A stretch of 64,000 nt of DNA from Microcebus murinus (Eukaryota; Chordata; Mammalia; Primates; Cheirogaleidae): assembly GCF_040939455.1 (NCBI RefSeq), contig NC_134116.1, forward strand, positions 71,937,900 to 72,001,899. The letters run 5' to 3'. Under the pieces are notes generated by a model, which was not told the DNA's origin, made no database searches, and saw only the letters and a list, made by a program, of their open reading frames with translations. The position numbers and the translations under genes are program-made. The stretch's first letter is position 1; each line of letters begins with the position of its first letter. Below are positions 56,005 through 64,000 of this stretch, piece by piece.

Positions 56005-56090
56005 TGTTTATCCATTCGGCAAACATGCAGTTCGCACTTACTGGGCTGAATGCTGAATGTGCAGAGCTGGGATATGCTTGCTGATGGAGA
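56005..56090 (-). repeat. L2 LINE short 3' fragment
   Basis: The words tttatccattcggcaaacat and cgcacttactgggctgaatg resemble the antisense L2 end. Confidence 0.5.
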
Positions 56091-57399
56091 GGAGAGGAAA
56101 GGAAATATTTGTAAATATATGAAGTTTGCTCCTTTATCAGATTTGAGAGAATGAGGTAGCATAAATATTTAACTCTGACAACAAGCCCATGAGTTTTATT
56201 GGGCTGATTCTCAAGAGGTTCATTTGTTTTAAAAACTTTCTCTTTTCCTGTCTGTAGAGCTAACTCACCTAGAACCAAGTAGCTGTGTTCTTCAGTAATT
56301 AGCCCTCCCTAAATTTGTCTGTAGAACTGAGTTTCCAACCAGAGGGTGCCATACATGGGATATGAGTGTGCTTTGAAAGGGTTAATAGATGTGCCGAAGA
56401 TACCAACCCCCTCTGCCTTGGGCTGGCTGAGTAGGACCAGGGGTGGCCAAAGGCTTTTTGTCTGGCAACCCTGGGCTTCCCATCGCCTAGTATTTTATCC
56501 AGCATGCAGTGCAGGCTCACTGTGTGTGCCACGTGTGGAAGAGGTCAGAAGGCACGCAATGTGCCCACTCGGTACTCACATTCCCTAGCACTGTGGCCCC
56601 ACCCTCTTATGAATGTGCACTCCTATCAGTAACAAAATTTTGAGCAATACTCCCAATACATCTGTCTTTATGCATAATTTATAAGCTACATACATGTTCT
56701 GCTATCATTAACTTACATCTCAAGTCATAAAGGCCAATGTTCATTAACAATTATATAAATTCCTATTTCAAATAGTCTTCCAGACAATTTTAAATTAATT
56801 CAGCTGGCTTCTTGTCTCGTCTAAATCTGTTTTTATCATTCTTGCCTTGTAGATGTGAGTGTTAACAGGGCCAGTACTAGGAGTAGGAACATTTCAGGTC
56901 TGGCCTCTTCCTTGCTGACTAGTTGTTGCTGGTAATTAATATTTTCTCTTCGTGGTTTCTCTACAAGAATCTTTTGAAGTCACCACTCCATTGTGTGAGG
57001 GTTAGGTCGGTTGAGAATAAGCAGTGTAGCCCAAATAGCTTCTCAATGGGGTCCGTGCAGACTGCAGTACAGCATGATATAGGGCAGCACTGAAAGCAGG
57101 GATGTAGGTGACATGGCTGGTGCCAGTCCTCCCTACTGGGAAATTCCCTTCCTCCCTCCCAGAAACCACCAGCAGGCTTCCAGCTCATGTGAGGGCATCT
57201 CCTATCACGTCCTGCCATCTAATACTGGCATAACGATTTATTTCTTTAAAAAATATTTAAAGTATTTACATAAAATATTCAAAATAAACACAACATTTCT
57301 AATAAATTTACTCATCCGCACCCTATTTGGGGGACCACTCTTCTCTTGTCCCATGTCTACTGCCTCCTTCCCTAACCTAATGATTAAAAACTATTAGCT
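56091..57399. other. Unassigned stretch
   Basis: No gene recognised. The word accaggggtggccaaaggc at 56437 resembles a hAT terminus, but no matching second end was found. Confidence 0.4.
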
Positions 57400-57580
57400 G
57401 TGATGTGCTTCTCTTCTGCCAGCCGCAGAACAGATCACCTCCTTCATCCTCACGGCCACCCCTTGAGGCAGGAGTATTGTCTCCATTTTACAGAAGAGAA
57501 AACTGAGGCGGAGAGAGGTTTGTTAACTTGTCCAAAGTGGCTTTGCTTGTAAGAAACAGGGACAGATTTGAAACAGGAAG
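57400..57580 (-). repeat. MIR SINE
   Basis: Antisense MIR order: ttcatcctcacggccacccc, ttgaggcaggagtattgtct, ccattttacagaagagaaaa, ctgaggcggagagaggtttg. Confidence 0.9.
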
Positions 57581-59674
57581 ATCTTTCCAATCTTAACTAC
57601 CACCTTCCTTCTCTTAGAGTCTGGGGTAATTTCCATTCTAGTGTCTAAAAAACTAAGCCCTGAAAAGTGATGAATTTTGAGTTCTTAAGACATTCTTTAT
57701 AATAATACTGTTGTGGGTGCTATGTGTTGGCTTCCTGACTAAAATTGCAGCATCATTATGGCTGGTTTCTGTCCATGCCACAAATCTGGTTGCTATGGCA
57801 TCCTTCACACGGGAAAAATCTGTGTCAGCTCCAGGTGGCTGGAACACCAGACAGACTTACTGGTAGATAAATACAAGCAATGATTTAGCGTGCTATAGGG
57901 TAGTCTCCTGAAAGAAAAACATAGTCTCTGGGGACTTTGATGAAGTAGTCCAGAGATGTTCACACTGTATTTCTACTACTACAGAACTTCAACTTTAGCC
58001 AGCTAAGTTACAGAGAGGGTAGCCAAGTCTGCAAAGATGAAACAGAAGGTTACTGAAATAGCATTCCTTCCTGTGGGGGGAACATATATTGCATTAGAAT
58101 AAATTAATGTGTTGACCTGGTAAAATTCAATTGCCATAGCCAAAGTGATGGTAGGATCAGGCATTTTAATTGTTGGCCATTGATTTAAATCATCTCCTTA
58201 GTCAGAATTTATTCTCATTGAACATGATTACATCCAGATAATGTTCTCTTCCAGTAAAAAGAGAAGAACAAAGGAAAATAAATAAAGAATCTCATAAAAG
58301 TTCTTGCACAAGAAGTGAAGAAGCATGGGAAAATATGAGTTCCTTTATAAAAACAAGTTTTTCCTTGAAGTTACTGCAAGATTGCAGTTCACATAACATA
58401 TTGGTATGTGTATATGTTTATACAAGAGGGGGTTGTATCACCAGAAAAATGTGAACCAAAGTCTCTATGGTAGCTATGGTCATTTTTCAAAATGACTAAC
58501 AACATATAAATCTCTTTTTTAAAAAGCAGTGTGTTGTCCATTTATGATTTTTTAAAAATTCATTTTCACTTTCTCCAAAGAAGCCTATATATCAGAGTTG
58601 AGAACCATTTTTTTTAATCTGGGTTTTAAGAACCATTCTAAGAAATTTTCTTTAATTCTTTGCTATTTTTAATTTGTTTTATAGTCTGCCCACAACAAAG
58701 AAAACATAGCATTGAAAAGTTTTCTGTTCACAAACATGACAAATTATATCTAGTTCATATTAAAGCAGTTTCATTCTGTACTAAATACCTTAAACTATGT
58801 TTAGGTATAAACATGTTTCTAAGCCTAAAACAAATGCTGGTTAAACTTTTTGTATATTCTCACCCCAAAATAATCTACATTTATAAGATACATAAATCAG
58901 GAGTGTTTTTTAAAAGATTCAGTCAAAATACTTTTTTTAAAGTGAAAAAGTTAGTCCCCTTGGGAAACTGAATTTCACAGAAGAATATTTTCAAAATGAA
59001 ATATTAACCATGCCTCCCTATTTAAATTATGACTTATTTACAAAAATTCAGTTAACACACAATTTTTTTTAAATATCAGTATTTAAAAGTGAAGCATGTT
59101 TAGGGTTCAAACATCATCAAATAAAAATGTGGTATTAGGCATGGGCTGTGTTCATTGCCCCATTCCTGTGGCTTTTCTGCTAAGTTTAGTCCATTGAATA
59201 TAAGTCCAGATTGAGGCAGGATGAGCCAAGTGTTTCTGGGCTCTTGTATTTATCTTGCAAGAATTCTTTCTTTTCCCCTATATAAGTGAAAGTAAGCTCC
59301 GACACTCCTTGAGGTCTCTGGCATCAATCTGGACTAATTTCTAATAGGAAAAAACAACATGAAAACCTCGGCTTAGGGGAACTTTTTTGCTTCAGCTCTG
59401 AGGGGGGAAAAATGCATAATCCTATTATACTTAGTTATCAGCGCCATTTGAAATCCTGACTGCCTTGATAATCACCATGGAGCCACACAGTACTTAGCTG
59501 GTAGATAGAGAAATTTAATTAATAGTACAGATGACTGGATAAACCTCCTCATTTATTTTACTCATCAGTATACATTCTCTCCCTTGTCCCCCAACTTAAG
59601 ATCTTTGTGTGTGTGGGTGGGTGTGCACGTGTGGTTTCCTCATTTTCCTCCTGCAAATAATACATAGCAGCCAA
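57581..59674. other. Long unassigned AT-rich stretch
   Basis: Two kilobases with no gene or clear transposon. Short pieces such as gagttgagaaccatt (58589) look like hAT termini but have no partner. The 103-codon open frame at 58660-58971 lies in AT-rich sequence and has no domain. Confidence 0.4.
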
Positions 59675-59681
59675 CCCCCCC

Positions 59682-59722
<41 letters not shown>
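59675..59722. repeat. C12 run plus (CA)n microsatellite
   Basis: Twelve C residues (59675-59686) directly precede about 17 CA units. Confidence 0.95.
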
Positions 59723-59723
<1 letters not shown>

Positions 59724-59764
59724 CATACACACAAAACAACCACTGTGGCAAGACAACTTTGAGC

Positions 59765-59985
59765 AGTATGGCTTTGTGGAAAGGTGGAAGGTTTGGGGCC
59801 CTGATGGATCTGGGTTTGAATCCTGCACTGTCACTAGTTGTGTGTGCTTTCCAACTGCTCTGAGTTCTCATTGCTCAACTCCAAAATGGCGACAATAACA
59901 TCTACCCCAGAGTGTCATGAGGGTGACAAAAGAATGCAGCAAAGGGCCTCGTGCTGTGCTTTGGCTGAGTGTGTGTCCAATAACA
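59765..59985 (+). repeat. MIR SINE
   Basis: Sense MIR order: agtatggctttgtggaaagg, tctgggtttgaatcctgcac, tgtcactagttgtgtgtgct, caaaatggcgacaataacat and gagtgtcatgagggtgac. Confidence 0.88.
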
Positions 59986-60429
59986 ACCTCGATTACATTG
60001 ATGTTCTTGTTGTTACTGTTCCTCACCTCTTAAAAAGCTCTTAGAGACTTCACTCTGATGGGAAACCCAATGTTTCCACCTAGAACCTTCCACAGAAGTC
60101 AAGACCTTTGGAAAATATTGCTTAATGATTCAACTTTTCCTTTTCCTTCTTATCACTCACAACCCAATTTTCATCAGAGTTTAACCCCTGCTGCATAGAT
60201 AACCTCTCTATTCCTCGTGCTACCAGTGCAGTGGTGAACATGTATATTTAATGACTGATTAAATATGGATAAATCAATGAAGAAATTATGTGAACAGTTT
60301 TTTTCTTGTTTTTTTTCAGCTGCATTTTAATTTATAATTTATGCCCTACCTTCTTTCAAAAATATTTGGAAAAGCGTTGCTATTTTCTCACTACTTATTC
60401 CCATTTTTTCATGAATGACGACTAGATTT
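59986..60429. other. Unassigned stretch
   Basis: No gene or repeat recognised. Confidence 0.4.
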
Positions 60430-60625
60430 GGAGCAGAAGGTCTTGATTTAATATGCCCATGTGTGACACTGGTCACCTTATTTAACCTCCCTAAGCCTTA
60501 GTTTCTTCCTCCATAAAATGGGAATGGTAACACCTTTTTAAAAGTTCCTGTGAAGATTAAATGAGCCATTGTATATAAAATGCTTATCATCTTGCCTGGC
60601 ACCCAATATCAACGTTAACAATGCA
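60430..60625 (+). repeat. MIR SINE
   Basis: Sense MIR core and 3' part: tttaacctccctaagcctta, gtttcttcctccataaaatg, ggaatggtaacacctttt, tgtgaagattaaatgagcca and tcttgcctggcaccc. Confidence 0.9.
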
Positions 60626-60954
60626 GATACCTTTTAGCAGAATGTTTGAATGGCGTATGCATATGAGAGAATTAAAAAAGAAACTGAATGGATTTTGTGG
60701 GCCCTATAAACATTCCTCATACAATTTATATCAGGGAGAACATTCCTGAATGTGAGTAAAAAAACCCTGCAACATTCTAATGACTCCCAAACAGTCAACA
60801 AATTCCATTACCAATATACTGGTTTTAGCTTCTAAGTAGCATATTCCCTGCTTAGTAAGTACTGCCATTATAAAGAATGTTTCTCTCCAAACTACAAAAT
60901 GCCAAAAGCTCTAGAAATTTTTTTTTCCTTTTTCAGTAATAACTATTTCATGAA

Positions 60955-61050
60955 TTGCCAACAAGTTTTACCATGCTACTCCATGCCTGACACTGTGTCA
61001 AGTGCTGTGAGAACTGCTGAAAAACAGACTCAAGTTCACAGACTTCTGTA
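60955..61050 (-). repeat. L2 LINE short 3' fragment
   Basis: The words tccatgcctgacactgtgtc and aagtgctgtgagaactgctg resemble the antisense L2 end. Confidence 0.5.
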
Positions 61051-61338
61051 CCCTGATTTCAGAGAAAGCCATCCAAGGCCATATGTACCAAGGGCCAGAC
61101 TGCCCGACTGATTTGCAGGCTGCCTGCAGTCTGAGGCCATTTATCCCAATGTTTTAATACCTGTCTTATAATAACTGACTGCCTTGCAAAATGCAGTTTT
61201 ATTCATCTCCCTACAGTCTTCTCATTTTTATTGGAACTGGATTATAAAACAGGATAGATCAGAAATGTTATGTTTAAGAATAAAATTGAAAACGAACCAA
61301 TGGGGTTGATGTCAGGGACAAAGACACAGCAGCTGAGG

Positions 61339-61383
61339 CTGTGGTCTCTGGGGATGTTTAGTTTGTTATGTCAGAGACCACAG
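61339..61383. other. Perfect 12-bp inverted repeat (hairpin)
   Basis: The word ctgtggtctctg (61339-61350) and its exact reverse complement cagagaccacag (61372-61383) enclose a 21-base loop. G-T pairs extend the stem by one on either side. The flanks (61250-61460) are repeat-free. It could be a small structured RNA, a regulatory dyad or a DNA-transposon relic. I cannot choose between them. Confidence 0.7.
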
Positions 61384-61659
61384 TATGAAATCACATAAAC
61401 CGTTTGGGTTTGAGGTCATCAACAATGCTTTCCTAGCAACAAAGTGTCAGGCAAACCTTAGCTTTCCCACAACATTCATATGGGTTTTCTTGGGTTTAGT
61501 TAGCATGGTATGGCTATTGTCTACAATCAGATAGCCAGGACACTGGTGCACATTTTACCTTCTCTGTTGTCTAGTGACATTGTTCCAAAGTGACGTTAGC
61601 TTCACTGACTTCGGCATAACATTTCTTCTTACAAATCATAGCACTTAAAGCATTGAAAG

Positions 61660-61780
61660 AATCTAAAAAAGCCCTTATCTTACTGGCAAGTAGACTAAGA
61701 TCAGAGAGGGTAAAGTTTTGTGCCCAAGGTCACACAATTAGCTAGCCACTTTGTCAGGTCCATTCATTGGCACCTCTCAC
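61660..61780 (-). repeat. MIR SINE fragment
   Basis: The words agtagactaagatcagagag and gtgcccaaggtcacacaatt, then agctagccactttg, follow the antisense MIR order. Confidence 0.8.
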
Positions 61781-62504
61781 CTTTCTTCTGGAGCAAATAC
61801 TTGTTCTGTAAAAGCCTTTGCCTTCTGCAGACTCTCTTTTTTCTCTTATTTCCTGACTATATACATTTCTTTCCCCCCACCCACCAAAAAAAAAGTTGAA
61901 GGCAAGTGTTTGTAAACCTTTTGATAATAAGAGATGGACTATGACCAACCAAATAGTTTTTTAAGAATTAAATAAAAAGCATTCAGAAGTTACTTAACTT
62001 ACTAAGTAGTAATCCATTGTAGGCCAATCCTCAAATCTTACCAAAAAAAAATACACTTAAAAAGCTGAAAACCATGGTTTTGTTTGTTTCTTTTTTTATA
62101 TGACTTCACTTCAAAAACTGTTTGTGTTTATGTCATAACTTATTAAAATAAATATACCTTGTAAATTGTTTACAAAATCCCAAAATCTTTTTAGAAACTT
62201 GAGTATAATAATGTGTTGGGATAATACTGGGTTTTTTAGTTTTGTGTTTTGAATGCTTAAATTTTTTTAAGATTATGTAATTTATATTGGACACACTGAG
62301 ATATGAGTGGAATACTCCAACTGTATACCCTTTACTTTTGGTCTGTCACCATGGTGGTGCTAAGAGCCACACTGGGGACTTAAAAACATTTGGGGTATTG
62401 CTTTCATGCCTATCTCTGTAACTCCTCACAATATTTTTTAAATAAACCAGGTATAGAGTAAAGTACAACTCAAACAGGTATTCACTAGCCATGATAGAAC
62501 TTTA
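61781..62504. other. Unassigned AT-rich stretch
   Basis: No gene or repeat recognised. Confidence 0.4.
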
Positions 62505-62605
62505 GCCAAATATTTATTCAGCAGTTAATGTGAATTTACTGGGTGATTACAGAGTACCTAGTATAATGAGAAGGTTGTTTTGTTCCAGAGGGGGTTGAGA
62601 AGCTA
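62505..62605 (-). repeat. L2 LINE short 3' fragment
   Basis: The words aaatatttattcagcagtta and ctgggtgattacagagtacc resemble the antisense L2 end. Confidence 0.55.
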
Positions 62606-63112
62606 AATTTTAAAATAACATAAATCTAGGGTTAGGTTTGGGAATCATCATTTTTACAATAGTATTTAAAATAGTTTAGAGTGGGTTGAAATTGAAAATA
62701 AGGTGAGGTTTAAGGTGGTACATTGCAGTCAATGACTTCCTTTAACTCATTCTAGAAACTCAGAACAGGTAGGGAGGACAGAGACAGAACAGGGTGCAGA
62801 AAACCATTTTGTACATGGAAGAGTAACTGAGCCAAGCAGAAAAGTTGTACTTAGATGGAATTGAGAGAGTTGTCGAAGTTTCTGATTTGAGAAATAGCTA
62901 TAACTGGGAAGTGGCCATAATGAGTGCACCAATATATATATAACAGGAAGGGCAAATAACAGGTCTTAGTTGGGAGGGAGGTTGATATACAGCAGCTGGG
63001 TGACCAAACAGAAGTCCTGGCATATTCGTGCTAGATGATCAGAGTGTCAGCAAGAGATTTGGATTTGCTTAGGCAATTTGAAAAGACAGCGCAATATTGA
63101 GTCACTTCCATT
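62606..63112. other. Unassigned purine-rich stretch
   Basis: May be a continuation of the L2-associated antisense repeat seen at 22580-23080, but it is too diverged to call. No gene. Confidence 0.35.
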
Positions 63113-63170
63113 ATTCCTGCCTTCCTTCCTGTCATTCTCCCTTCCCCTTTCCTTCTTTCTTGTAACGAAA
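63113..63170. repeat. Degenerate pyrimidine tract
   Basis: Repeats of cttcc and ccctt words. The matching serine/leucine-rich open frame is an artefact. Confidence 0.8.
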
Positions 63171-64000
63171 AATTGGTTATACCTGCCATTAAATACTAGT
63201 TTTAAAAGATACAGCCACTTTGGAGATTCCAACCAAATTATAAATGTGTTACCTCTCAAAAATATGCAAAAGTAATAAAAAATCTTAATTTGTAATTCTT
63301 CCTCATGATTTTATGAGGCATCAAGCTATTCATGATATCTTTCAAACAATTAAAAGAAAGAAAATGAAACATTTCTAAACAACAGAGAAGCATAAATACA
63401 AGGTGTGGGAATCCCTGACTTACACCTGATAGACAGTAAGTGTCTGTCTCAGTAAACAATGGCAATTAGTTTAAAAAGGAAACACTGAATGTCACTTCAT
63501 AGTGTTAAGCCTAGAAATCAAGTTTAGCATGAAAAATAAATACAAAAGAATAAGGGATTTGGCGGGTTTTGTTATTTAGCCAAAGTATGGTACTGTTTGT
63601 CATTCTCATGGACTAATGTAAGGGGATTCTTTCTGAAGAGAACGTGGAGCCAGGAAACCTTACCCACCTAGTCAGTATTCTCTCAGGGCATCTCCTTTAG
63701 CATCTAGATCACCCCAAACTGTCTTTTAAATGTATTCAATTCTCCAAAACCCATGAGCAGTGAAACAAACCTATTCAGTCAACTGAAATAGTTTTGTAGA
63801 GGGGAAAAAATGAATCCTTTTCAATAGACATTGTTTCACAACCTATCTTGAAAGTCAGGCAGTTTCCATGAAAACAAAAACGGACATAAAAGACAAGAGT
63901 GTTTGAGTAATATTTATAGTGACGTTGAGAGTATTGAGTGTATGTGTGTGTATGTAGTAGCAAAGTTAATCAGAAATTCTTCTCATAATTAACTCTCTAT
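63171..64000. other. Unassigned AT-rich stretch to window end
   Basis: No gene or clear repeat. A short GT run lies at 63940-63953. Confidence 0.4.

Noticed and set aside
56437..56560. hAT element starting accaggggtggccaaag
   Set aside because: No matching inverted right end or known body could be found.

Overview
This window looks like nuclear DNA from a strepsirrhine primate, most likely a lemur. The clearest evidence is the full-length Alu at 52000-52328. Its middle linker (ttggccaattaatttc) and its right arm (a reverse-strand match to gctgtgagctaggctgac) are, from memory, features of lemur Alu copies rather than human AluS or AluY. The rest of the repeat content fits a eutherian genome: many old MIR and L2 fragments, MER5A, MER20, MER2/Tigger, an MLT1 LTR, and only a few Alu and L1 pieces.

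I found no protein-coding gene, exon, tRNA, rRNA or snRNA that I can support. The longest open frames (up to about 151 codons) overlap interspersed repeats or simple repeats, or show no recognisable domain. There is no promoter-type CpG island. The window reads as intergenic or deep intronic sequence. Low Alu/L1 density, abundant MIR/L2, and several repeat-free CpG-retaining blocks (about 1080-1560, 5890-6450, 10790-11520, 28080-29130, 29480-29760, 34520-34800, 39040-39310, 48030-48310, 49060-49960) suggest distal regulatory DNA. That is inference; no alignment was possible.

Layout: 0-10 kb holds MIR, a foldback hAT element, MER5A, L2, a solo LTR split by a monomeric Alu, a long pyrimidine microsatellite and the best candidate enhancer. 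10-20 kb holds an old Alu, a second candidate regulatory block, L2, MIR, a CR1/L3-type LINE relic, a second LTR-like element and MER2. 20-30 kb holds a 1-kb L1 ORF2 relic, a nest of DNA transposons (hAT inside MER20) with a second copy of the same hAT nearby, and a Tigger element split by a 5'-inverted L1. 30-40 kb holds L2, an MLT1 LTR, another L1 with an inverted 5' part, and short direct and tandem repeats. 40-64 kb holds a complete Tigger-like element in a dinucleotide tract, more MIR/L2, a CpG-dense patch, the diagnostic Alu and a 12-bp perfect hairpin.

No undescribed gene system is visible. The most useful leads are the nested transposons, the two inverted L1 copies, the octamer-containing block at 5890-6450, the CpG patch at 49810-49952 and the hairpin at 61339-61383. 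Repeat family names come from recalled consensus sequences, and boundaries are generally good to about 10-30 bases.
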